From: Bacteroidota bacterium
GTDB taxonomy: Bacteria > Bacteroidota > Bacteroidia > Flavobacteriales > Schleiferiaceae
Length of the DNA: 11,260 nucleotides
Assembly: GCA_003023665.1 (NCBI GenBank)
Contig: PXYR01000033.1
Location: 1-11,260, forward strand
Reading direction: 5' to 3'
Shown here: positions 1 through 7,242 of the stretch, one piece after another
Numbering within the stretch: the first letter of the stretch is position 1
Layout: each line of letters starts with the position of its first letter
Notes under the pieces: generated by a model
Database searches by the model: none
What the model was told of the DNA's origin: nothing
Seen by the model: the letters and a program-made list of their open reading frames with translations, nothing else
Made by a program: the position numbers and the translations under genes

Positions 1-11
1 AGCACTGGTTC

Positions 12-2423
12 ATGACATACCGTAGTTTATCTTGGATATTCACACTATTTACAGCGATTTTAGTCAGCTGTTCCACTGCCCCTGTATCTAATCCGTCAAC
101 GCTGTTTATACCAATGAACAGTGCTGTAATCCTTAGAATCAATCATGCAAGTGAATGGTCGCAATTTGCCGATTCAACCAAAATTCCCGCAGCACAGGCT
201 ATACCGATTCAAAAACTTCTAGGCATCAAAAATGGGGTCTGGACTGGTGCTTTATGTAATTCAGGTGCGGAAAAAATGGATTGGATATGGACAACCACTC
301 TTCAAGATAGCAGCTCGATCAAAAGGCTAGAAGAAGATGCAACACTTGCATTAGATTCTAATTATTTCGCATTATATCATGAAAATGCTTTTGCCATAAG
401 TTCGAGTAAAATACTCATTCAAAATGCATTGAATCAATCCAAAAGCGGATTCAATATTGTCAATAACAACGCCTTTAAGAAGCTATGGGTCAACGCCAAT
501 TCTTCGGATGCCCTTAATCTATTTTTTCAGCATGAAGAGCTCAGCGCTGTAGGAAACTGGTTTATGGATGAAGACTGGAGTTGGATGGAAAATTTAGCCG
601 TTTGGTCAGAGGTCGATATAGATTTTGGTCAAGGCCGAGTCTTATTGACATCTGTGAGTATAAATCCAGATTCCGCACAGGTATTCTTAAGCACATTCAA
701 TGAATCTTCCTCAAATACGAAAGTGAGTGATATTATTGCTGCATCGGCATCACATGCTGTAAAAATGAACGTTGGAAACACCGCTGAATGGATTCGTAGC
801 TTTAATGTCTACAGAGGTAAGGAACAGCGTTTAAAACAAGCGCTGTCCGTTTTAGGACCTTTGGATATAGATCCCATGACTGCATCAACTTGGTTTAAAG
901 GTAGTTTCGTACACATCGGGTACGGTAAAGAAAAAGTAATTGCAGCTAAACTTAATGAAGAGCAAGAGCTGGACGAAGTATTGAAAAAGGCAAGTGGACA
1001 AAGCAAACTATTTCAAGGTCATTTGGTTGGAACGCTGGAAAAACAAAACAAGTTTCTATTCAGTGCGCTATTTGGATGGTGGTATAAAAACCTGGACACC
1101 CCATCATGGATGATTTATAAAGATTGGCTCCTTGTTTCAACATCTCAAGAAACTCTAGAAGTCTATTCCAATGAATTAGCAGCCAAGGCCACTTGGAACA
1201 GCGTAAAATCTTTAGATGCTTTAGCCAAAGGAATAGATAAAAAAGGACATTTTGCATTAGCGTTGAAAGCCACATCAGAATCCGCTCATCGCTATCTAAA
1301 TTTGCCCGTTCAAGAGCACTCAAACGAATATGTAATTCAAGGGAATTTCGCAGTTAAAAATGCGCTCACCTTTGGAAATGCGCGTATGTATGAAGTGGAA
1401 AAAAGTGAGGTCGAAACCAGCACCTACCTTTGGTCTACTGCGCTTGAATCTACTATTAAATCGGGGCCGTGGATCGTAAAAAATCATAGAACGGGTAAGA
1501 ACGACATCATTGTTCAGGACGATCAAAATATACTTTATTGGGTCAGCTCTGACGGGACTATCCAATGGAAAAAGTCTTTAAATGAGTCCATATCGGGCAT
1601 GGTACATCAGGTGGATTTGTTCAAGAATCAGAAGTACCAATTAGTCTTTACCACGAGTACCCAGATTCATTGTATAGATTTATTGGGAAGAGATGTTGAG
1701 AATTATCCAATAAAGCTTCCAGAAAATACAGACCTTGGGCTAAGTGTCTTGGATTATGACAAGAATAGGAACTATAGATTTCTGGTACCTGCCGGTTCAA
1801 AGCTTTATAATTTTTCCAGTGAAGGCAATATTATTCAGGGCTGGAAAATCAATGCGGCCGCAGAAGAAAAGTTGACTCAACGTCCCTTTTTATTTCAAAA
1901 AAATGGAAAAGACTACATTATCACTTCTACTTCACAGAAAGTACTCATTTTGAATAGAAGAGGTGAAGTTCGCATTAGCACCGCGGTCGGCACAACCTCA
2001 TTGAACCCGTGGAGCCTTAAAAACGGTGATATTCCTTTTACGGAAAGAATTGGAGGTGAAGGAGAAATTCAACATCAGAATTGGGACGGAACATCCTCTT
2101 CTACTACTCATGATTTAGGAGAATTAAAAGGTGTGGTTTTTGAAAATTATGGTAAGGTAGTTTGGAACGATAATACGGTGGAAGTCAGAAATGAAGAAGG
2201 GACACAACAGTTTACCGTAGATGAAATTCAAGATGTGCACTGCTATCCTGGAGGCACAGGCTTAATACGAACACAAGAGAATATACAGGCAGTAAACTTG
2301 AAGAATGGAGATCTTTACGGTACGTTTACCGGAACCCATGCCGTTGCCGGGAGACTAAGTCAAACAGGAATGCCCGTGATTATCATTAGACAAGGTAAAA
2401 GCATCATCTGTTACGAGCTTTAA
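12..2423 (+). CDS. Large lipoprotein with C-terminal beta-propeller-like region
   Basis: 803 residues; I do not recognise a named family. The N-terminus is a lipoprotein signal peptide: a hydrophobic stretch at residues 8-19 and a lipobox ending ILVSC with Cys20 as the lipidation site. Residues about 30-470 form a mixed alpha/beta region without a recognised motif, somewhat like DUF3352-type bacterial lipoproteins. From about residue 485 to the end there are repeated short beta-strand units of the form 'I/V-x-D-x-x-G-x-x' (for example LYWVSSDGTIQWKK at 508-521, then IHCIDLLGRD, LYNFSSEGN and VLILNRRGE). This is the look of a PQQ/WD-like beta-propeller and suggests a protein-binding or scaffolding role at a membrane facing the periplasm. 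It is the only plus-strand gene, so its promoter lies outside the window. The start at 12 is supported by the signal peptide directly after it. It is complete and ends where the opposing cupin gene ends. The open frame and signal are clear; function is unknown. Confidence 0.85.
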   Translation: MTYRSLSWIFTLFTAILVSCSTAPVSNPSTLFIPMNSAVILRINHASEWSQFADSTKIPAAQAIPIQKLLGIKNGVWTGALCNSGAEKMDWIWTTTLQDSSSIKRLEEDATLALDSNYFALYHENAFAISSSKILIQNALNQSKSGFNIVNNNAFKKLWVNANSSDALNLFFQHEELSAVGNWFMDEDWSWMENLAVWSEVDIDFGQGRVLLTSVSINPDSAQVFLSTFNESSSNTKVSDIIAASASHAVKMNVGNTAEWIRSFNVYRGKEQRLKQALSVLGPLDIDPMTASTWFKGSFVHIGYGKEKVIAAKLNEEQELDEVLKKASGQSKLFQGHLVGTLEKQNKFLFSALFGWWYKNLDTPSWMIYKDWLLVSTSQETLEVYSNELAAKATWNSVKSLDALAKGIDKKGHFALALKATSESAHRYLNLPVQEHSNEYVIQGNFAVKNALTFGNARMYEVEKSEVETSTYLWSTALESTIKSGPWIVKNHRTGKNDIIVQDDQNILYWVSSDGTIQWKKSLNESISGMVHQVDLFKNQKYQLVFTTSTQIHCIDLLGRDVENYPIKLPENTDLGLSVLDYDKNRNYRFLVPAGSKLYNFSSEGNIIQGWKINAAAEEKLTQRPFLFQKNGKDYIITSTSQKVLILNRRGEVRISTAVGTTSLNPWSLKNGDIPFTERIGGEGEIQHQNWDGTSSSTTHDLGELKGVVFENYGKVVWNDNTVEVRNEEGTQQFTVDEIQDVHCYPGGTGLIRTQENIQAVNLKNGDLYGTFTGTHAVAGRLSQTGMPVIIIRQGKSIICYEL

Positions 2424-2786
2424 TCATTTTGGCTCAACAATCAAAAATACGGCGGTATCCGTTCCAATATTAAGCACCTCATGCCAAGCGACACTTTCGT
2501 TATAAAAGGTATATCCTAACGGGATTTGTACTTCTCTAGTTCCCTTATCATCTTTGATTTGAAAGGTCCCTCCCTTAAGGGTATATCCTACATGTTTCTT
2601 GTGAAAGTGCTTTTCATGACCAACACCCGGAGGAAAGGTACATTTGAGCGTGCGTACACTCTCATTATCTACCAATACTTCACAAACTTTCTGTCCCTTC
2701 CAGCCGGCCTCCAATGGATCCGGCAACGTCTGTTGTGCAAAACTTAGAAATGGAATTAATAAAAAGCCTACAGTAAAAATTCGCAT
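2424..2786 (-). CDS. Small secreted cupin-domain protein
   Basis: 120 residues. A cleavable signal peptide is visible (hydrophobic 4-16, probable cleavage after Ala17 in LSFAQQ), so the mature protein of about 103 residues should be periplasmic or secreted. The rest is one small cupin beta-barrel. Motif 1 is GHEKHFHKKHVGYTLKGG (residues 56-73) with His60 and His62 as likely metal ligands; the Glu usual in the classical motif is missing, and His57 or His65 might serve instead. Motif 2 runs from Pro89-x-Gly91 to His102 and Asn106. Such single-domain cupins bind a divalent metal; the substrate cannot be told. The ATG shares one base with the der stop codon (TAATG), which suggests translational coupling to der, although an exported cupin has no known link with a ribosome GTPase. 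Its stop codon abuts the stop of the convergent lipoprotein gene. Confidence 0.88.
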   Translation of the reverse strand: MRIFTVGFLLIPFLSFAQQTLPDPLEAGWKGQKVCEVLVDNESVRTLKCTFPPGVGHEKHFHKKHVGYTLKGGTFQIKDDKGTREVQIPLGYTFYNESVAWHEVLNIGTDTAVFLIVEPK

Positions 2787-2788
2787 TA
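2784..2788 (-). other. Stop/start overlap TAATG between der and cupin gene
   Basis: The TAA of der and the ATG of the cupin gene share one base, so the cupin gene very probably has no promoter of its own directly in front of it and is read from the era-der transcript. Confidence 0.7.
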
Positions 2789-4090
2789 TTTCTTCCGGAA
2801 GAATATTTCAATTGGCGCTCCGTGGAAATCGAACTCCTCACGCATTCTATTTTCCAAATATCGCTTGTATGGCTCCTTGATATACTGCGGCAAATTGGCG
2901 AAGAAGGCAAACTGAGGCGTTCTTGTAGGCAATTGCGTACAAAACTTAATCTTCACATATTTACCTTTCACTGCAGGCGGCGGATAATTTTGAATGATTT
3001 CTAACATAGTATCATTCAATTTAGAAGTTGAAACCCGCTGCTTTCTACGATTATACACCTTGACACCTTCCTCAAAGGCTTTCAAAACACGTTGTTTGGT
3101 TAATGCACTCGTAAAGATGATTGGAAAATCCGTAAAGGGCTCTAATTTCTTCTTAATGTAAGCTTCTGCGTCCCGCATTGTGTTGGTTTCCTTGGCAACG
3201 AGGTCCCATTTATTCACGACCACTACAAGACCTTTTTTATTCTTTTCTACCAACGAGACGATTGACAAATCTTGAGACTCAAAACCCCTTGTAGCATCTA
3301 CCACCATCATACAAACATCCGCATGTTCTATAGCTCTAATAGAGCGCATGTTGGAGTAAAATTCTAAGTTTTCATGAACCTTGCCTTTCTTCCGAAGACC
3401 CGCCGTATCCAATAGCATAAAGTCAAATCCAAACTTATTGAATCTCGTATTCACTGTATCTCTTGTAGTACCTGCAATGTCCGTAACAATATTGCGCTCT
3501 TCATCAAATAGAGAATTCACAATGGAGGATTTACCCGCATTAGGACGACCAACTATTGCCATCTTTGGTAGATCTTCAAAGTCATCCACAGGATTTTCAT
3601 CCATGTGTTCTGTAAGCTCATCCAGCAGATCTCCTGTTCCTCCTCCATTAACGGCGGAAATGGTGTGGTATCTTTCAATTCCTAAACCATAGAATTCTGT
3701 AGCTTCAAGCTCAAGCATGCTGTTATCTACTTTGTTCACTGCATACACCACAGGCTTCTGCGTTTTACGCAAAAGGTCTGCAATAATCTTATCAAATTCC
3801 GTTAAACCTGCTTGAAGGTCTAAAACAAAAAGAATTACTGAAGCCTCATCAAGAGCCAATTCAACTTGTTGGCGAATCTCTGCTTCAAAGACATCCTCTG
3901 AGCCTTCAATATAACCTCCTGTGTCAATGACGGAGAACTCCTTGCCATTCCAATCACTTTTGCCATAGTGTCGATCGCGTGTCACACCGGCTACAGAATC
4001 CACAATGGCATCTCTACGCTGAATAAGCCTATTAAATAATGTACTCTTACCCACATTTGGGCGGCCAACTATAGCAACAATATTGCTCAT
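2786..4090 (-). CDS. der: Ribosome biogenesis GTPase Der (EngA)
   Basis: 434 residues, the usual length for Der, a cytoplasmic GTPase with two tandem G domains needed for late assembly of the 50S ribosomal subunit. G domain 1 shows GRPNVGKST (9-17), DTGG (56-59) and NKVD (119-122). G domain 2 shows GRPNAGKSS (181-189), DTAG (228-231), NKWD (293-296) and SAL (328-330). Residues about 355-434 form the C-terminal KH-like domain, ending in a basic tail. All GTP-binding motifs are intact. The ATG starts 2 nt after the era stop codon, so the two are almost certainly cotranscribed; this era-der order is common in Bacteroidota. The stop overlaps the start of the cupin gene by 1 nt. Confidence 0.98.
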   Translation of the reverse strand: MSNIVAIVGRPNVGKSTLFNRLIQRRDAIVDSVAGVTRDRHYGKSDWNGKEFSVIDTGGYIEGSEDVFEAEIRQQVELALDEASVILFVLDLQAGLTEFDKIIADLLRKTQKPVVYAVNKVDNSMLELEATEFYGLGIERYHTISAVNGGGTGDLLDELTEHMDENPVDDFEDLPKMAIVGRPNAGKSSIVNSLFDEERNIVTDIAGTTRDTVNTRFNKFGFDFMLLDTAGLRKKGKVHENLEFYSNMRSIRAIEHADVCMMVVDATRGFESQDLSIVSLVEKNKKGLVVVVNKWDLVAKETNTMRDAEAYIKKKLEPFTDFPIIFTSALTKQRVLKAFEEGVKVYNRRKQRVSTSKLNDTMLEIIQNYPPPAVKGKYVKIKFCTQLPTRTPQFAFFANLPQYIKEPYKRYLENRMREEFDFHGAPIEIFFRKK

Positions 4091-4092
4091 AC

Positions 4093-4974
4093 TTAATGTT
4101 TATAACCGAACCGCTTAAGCTGTGCATCGCTATCGCGCCAGTTTTTCTTAACTTTTACAAAGGTCTCTAGATGTACCTTCTTAGCGAAGAATTTCTCTAG
4201 TTGTTTTCTTGCACCAACTCCCACTCTTTTGAGCATGGAGCCTCTGTGACCAATGATTATTCCTTTCTGCGAATCTCGGGCAACATATATGACTGCGCGC
4301 ATCCGAATGATATCCTCAGCCTCTTTAAATTCCTCCACATCTACTTCCACAGAATAAGGAATTTCCTTCTTATAGTTCATAAGAATTTGCTCACGAACTA
4401 TTTCACTCACAAAGAACCGTTCGGTTTTATCAGTTAAAGCATCCTTATCAAAATATGGAGGACTTTGAGGTATCAATGCAATTAATCGTTCAAGTAAATA
4501 AGCTGTATTGGCCTCCTTTAAAGCAGAAATGGGAATAATTTCCGCATTGGGTAATGCATCATTCCAATACTCCACTTCATTTTCTAGAAGCTCTTGATTG
4601 GTTGTATCTATCTTATTGATAATGAGCAGTACCGGAAACTTGGTATTCAACAACTTTTCAAAAAAACCTTGATCTTTTAACGCTCTATCTCCGGGTTCCA
4701 CCAAGTAGAGAAACACGTCCGCATCTTCAAAGGCATCTGAAACAAACTTCATCATTTGCTCCTGCATTTTATAGGCTGGTTGAATAACTCCCGGGGTATC
4801 GGAAAAAACAATCTGGTATTCAGGCTCATTGAGTATCCCAAAAATGCGGTGGCGCGTAGTCTGTGCCTTTGGTGTAATTATACTCAAACGCTCGCCAACA
4901 AGAGCATTCATTAATGTACTCTTACCAACGTTTGGATTGCCTATAATGTTAACAAAACCGCTCTTGTGATTCAT
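4093..4974 (-). CDS. era: GTPase Era, 16S rRNA-binding
   Basis: 293 residues, full length for Era, which binds the 3' end of 16S rRNA and acts in 30S subunit maturation in the cytoplasm. The G motifs are GNPNVGKST (12-20), the switch I region with Thr39-Thr40, DTPG (59-62), NKID (120-123) and SAL (150-152). The C-terminal KH domain (about 200-290) carries the GxxG loop as GHRG (242-245). The start is fixed by the conserved Era opening, with the P-loop beginning 11 residues in. It follows the unidentified lipoprotein gene with a 40-nt gap, the largest in the window, and precedes der by 2 nt. The upstream gap contains a weak candidate promoter, so era-der may have its own transcript or be read through from the sugar genes. 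Confidence 0.98.
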   Translation of the reverse strand: MNHKSGFVNIIGNPNVGKSTLMNALVGERLSIITPKAQTTRHRIFGILNEPEYQIVFSDTPGVIQPAYKMQEQMMKFVSDAFEDADVFLYLVEPGDRALKDQGFFEKLLNTKFPVLLIINKIDTTNQELLENEVEYWNDALPNAEIIPISALKEANTAYLLERLIALIPQSPPYFDKDALTDKTERFFVSEIVREQILMNYKKEIPYSVEVDVEEFKEAEDIIRMRAVIYVARDSQKGIIIGHRGSMLKRVGVGARKQLEKFFAKKVHLETFVKVKKNWRDSDAQLKRFGYKH

Positions 4975-4996
4975 GCGGCAAAGATGAGGCGAATAT

Positions 4997-5028
4997 TCTT
5001 TATAACCTTGAAGGCTATTGCGCCCAAA
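4997..5028 (-). promoter_or_regulatory. Weak candidate promoter for era-der
   Basis: On the minus strand TTTG (5028-5025) is followed after 20 nt by TATAAAGA (5004-4997), about 22 nt before the era ATG. The Bacteroidota primary sigma factor consensus is TTTG about 20 nt upstream of TAnnTTTG. The first box and spacing fit, but the second box matches only in TA, although it also resembles a classical TATAAT box. The upstream box lies inside the last codons of the lipoprotein gene. It is listed because an essential GTPase pair behind carbohydrate genes would be expected to have its own promoter; the match alone is weak. Confidence 0.25.
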
Positions 5029-6355
5029 ATTGGTCTTCTACCGGTACTTGCTTATTTCTACCTAGGAACAATGCATTATGTCTAAACGATGCCATCAGAT
5101 ACCAAGAAGTAGAGGATACACAAGGTTCGGTATTCGCCGTTGCCCATAGGTTTCCTGCGCCGTATGTTGTGCCTTGATTGGCGGTATAAGGCAAACCTTT
5201 ACCTACAGGTCCCGTGAGCCAGCCCTTTCTCAATTCATCAAGAACAGCTTCCGCCTCAACTCTATCACCTGCTACCCAATGCATGACACTGACTTGGCCC
5301 GTACCTTCAAACCATAGTACATCCTGATCTTCATCAAAACAATAGCCGTCAATTTGCTCGCCAGTTTCGGTACTTGTAACGTTTACCTCATACCTAGAAA
5401 TTGAACTGCGCGCAGCATCATTAAAATTCGGGAAAGCACAATAGCCCCAAGTATTGCAATCTAATGCAAACTTATAAGGAGGATTGGTAGGCCATGCCAC
5501 AAAATTGCCGTCCGCATCATCCCATTTTTCCGCTTCCAAGTGTTTTAAAATACTTTGATGTATGGAAGTATAGCCCTCTAATGCTACAAAAGCGTCTATG
5601 TTACCTTCTGTGATCTTATGAATGGTATCACCGTTAGACTCAAAGCCTCCCCACAGACCGTTTTCTACGCTATCATTTAATCCCATGAGCCAAAACTCTA
5701 ATGATGCAATTAAAGCTGTATACTTATCCGATTGAGGATGGTTTTTCAATGCAATCAATAGCCAAGCGTTATCTCCCATCCATCTCCTTCCTGAGGGAAC
5801 ACCTAAAGGCGATCTGAACTGAAAAAATCCACCTGGACCATTTTCCAATTCCGTTACGCGGATGGACTCAAAATAGTCAAATATGCGCTCTGCGCATTGG
5901 ATTTCATCAGCCAAGATGAAGGCAATAGCTGCTAGGGCTTGATCATAAGTACTTACTAAGTTTCCGTAAGGAATGGTGGGCAATAGCCCCTGCGTATTCT
6001 GTAAGTCCTTTAAAAATGCAACCGCTAGACTATCTTCTAAGGTCGCTTTTTTGGTTGCCCAATAGGTGCTATTAAGAGTAGACTCATCTTCAACTTGAGA
6101 AATTAAAGTATACTGAAAAGCATCATCCACGGGGTAAAGTGAATCAGTACTGAACAACGAAGCCTCTTCCGTTTTTCCATCAAGGGAAGTAAACGAATGA
6201 AACTGGCCATTTAAGTGCATTTCTACACTCGGCAAAGGTTGACCAGAAGTTCTACTAATCACAAAAACGCTTCTGTTTTTGGGCTGCTCAGCTTCTTTCC
6301 TGCAAGAGCCAAATACAATAAGCGCTATTAAAAGGCTAAAACTTAAGTTTTTCAT
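5015..6355 (-). CDS. Lipoprotein of unknown family, putative (alpha/alpha)-barrel glycan-active protein
   Basis: 446 residues from the chosen start at 6355. The open frame extends 22 codons further to 6421, but only the inner ATG gives a proper lipoprotein signal (MKNLSFSLLIALIVFGSC, Cys18). Residues about 30-65 resemble a small carboxypeptidase-regulatory-like beta unit (RTSGQPLPSVEMHLNG). The remainder is helical, with spaced aromatic/acidic hairpin motifs: STYDQALAAIAFIL (135-148), RWMGDNAWLLIAL (191-203), TEGNIDAFVAL (249-259), WFEGTGQVSV (348-357) and PCVSSTSWYLMA (411-422). This repeated pattern is typical of six-hairpin (alpha/alpha) toroids found in many glycosidases and polysaccharide lyases. 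Acidic candidates include Asp138, Asp195, Glu250, Asp254 and Glu350. I cannot name a CAZy family. It overlaps the end of the GH17 gene by 20 nt, so the two should be cotranscribed and may share a glucan substrate. It could also be a non-catalytic glycan-binding protein. Confidence 0.8.
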   Translation of the reverse strand: MKNLSFSLLIALIVFGSCRKEAEQPKNRSVFVISRTSGQPLPSVEMHLNGQFHSFTSLDGKTEEASLFSTDSLYPVDDAFQYTLISQVEDESTLNSTYWATKKATLEDSLAVAFLKDLQNTQGLLPTIPYGNLVSTYDQALAAIAFILADEIQCAERIFDYFESIRVTELENGPGGFFQFRSPLGVPSGRRWMGDNAWLLIALKNHPQSDKYTALIASLEFWLMGLNDSVENGLWGGFESNGDTIHKITEGNIDAFVALEGYTSIHQSILKHLEAEKWDDADGNFVAWPTNPPYKFALDCNTWGYCAFPNFNDAARSSISRYEVNVTSTETGEQIDGYCFDEDQDVLWFEGTGQVSVMHWVAGDRVEAEAVLDELRKGWLTGPVGKGLPYTANQGTTYGAGNLWATANTEPCVSSTSWYLMASFRHNALFLGRNKQVPVEDQFWAQ

Positions 6356-7220
6356 TTTTGTCCCATAATCCCCAAGAAGCACCAACATCGCCTTCTTTTT
6401 CAATTTTCCAGCTTTCATCAAAAGATGAAAAATAGAACATTTCTATGTCGCTTTCATTGGACCAGCTTACCGCATTGATAAAATACTTAAGGTAGTTGTC
6501 AAATGACGGCTGTGCACCACCCAAACTTTGTCCGCTTGATGGCCAACCCGTTTCTGTTATTATGACTCTCTTGCCTTTACCCGCAGCCATAGCCTCTTGA
6601 TACATGTGCTTCATGTACATCAAAGAATATTCTAAAGAACATCCTTCCCAATATGGATAGCAATTAGCTAAAATAACATCGCAAGTGTCTGATATTTCCG
6701 GATGAGCAGTGAATTCGTAATAGGCATCTACATAGCCAACCGGAACACCTTGAACTTCATGCTTAACCCGCTTGATATAGTCTAATAATTCTGATGCATT
6801 TAAATCTTCTCTATACAATACCTCGTTACCTACTGCGGCTACATCTACTACACCTTCTTTACATAGCGTAATCAAGGCTCCTATTTCTTCGTCATTTTTT
6901 TCTAGATCGCTGCTTAACCATGCACCAACCAATGTTTTAATTCCTAATTCATGTGCAATGCGAGCTATCAATTCATTTCCTTCAGTACATGAAAACGTTC
7001 TCACCCACTTCACGTGTGGTTTTAAAATTTCCAGTTTACGACGAATTTGTGCGTCTGTTAGTTGGTCCCCTGGGGCTTGCCCTTCATCGTAAGCGCTGAA
7101 ACATATTCCATGAATTCCAGCGTCTAATAATTTACGAGCCATTTCCTTTAGCTCATTAGTGGTCATGCTGAGAGAGGCGCCTCCAGCAAGCGACATAAAT
7201 TTTTCTTTTCTGTAAGACAT
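6336..7220 (-). CDS. Cytoplasmic GH17 family beta-1,3-glucanase-like glycoside hydrolase
   Basis: 294 residues forming one TIM barrel of clan GH-A. The GH17 hallmarks are AAVGNEVLYRE (128-138) with the acid/base Glu133 and ITETGWPSSG (221-230) with the nucleophile Glu223; the latter closely matches the family signature. Family members hydrolyse or transglycosylate beta-1,3-glucans such as laminarin, and GH17 laminarinases are characterised from marine Formosa species. No signal peptide, lipobox or membrane segment is seen, so it should act in the cytoplasm on imported oligosaccharides, which fits the symporter gene 22 nt upstream. A start at Met9 is also possible; the first ATG was kept because it leaves a short AT-rich leader with no clash. 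The last 20 nt overlap the start of the following lipoprotein gene. Family assignment is strong; exact linkage specificity and exo or endo action are inferred. Confidence 0.92.
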   Translation of the reverse strand: MSYRKEKFMSLAGGASLSMTTNELKEMARKLLDAGIHGICFSAYDEGQAPGDQLTDAQIRRKLEILKPHVKWVRTFSCTEGNELIARIAHELGIKTLVGAWLSSDLEKNDEEIGALITLCKEGVVDVAAVGNEVLYREDLNASELLDYIKRVKHEVQGVPVGYVDAYYEFTAHPEISDTCDVILANCYPYWEGCSLEYSLMYMKHMYQEAMAAGKGKRVIITETGWPSSGQSLGGAQPSFDNYLKYFINAVSWSNESDIEMFYFSSFDESWKIEKEGDVGASWGLWDKNEKLKF

Positions 7221-7242
7221 TATTATTGTTTGGTTTTTATAG

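Noticed and set aside
2414..2437. Possible hairpin terminator across the convergent junction (GAGC ... GCTC)
   Set aside because: The stem is only 4 bp with a 13-nt loop and no T run of note; too weak to call.
2526..3004. Several short open frames on both strands around the cupin and der genes
   Set aside because: They lie inside well-supported genes in other frames and have no recognisable domain or signal.
4966..4990. Leaderless promoter for era with CATCTTTG just before the ATG
   Set aside because: It resembles TAnnTTTG in all but the first base, but no TTTG box is found at the right distance upstream.
4991..4998. Palindrome GAATATTC upstream of era
   Set aside because: An 8-nt perfect palindrome in AT-rich DNA is expected by chance; no second copy or known operator was seen.
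6356..6421. Longer N-terminus (22 codons) for the 446-residue lipoprotein
   Set aside because: The extension is basic, lies wholly inside the GH17 gene and would bury the lipoprotein signal; the inner ATG at 6355 gives a standard signal and lipobox.
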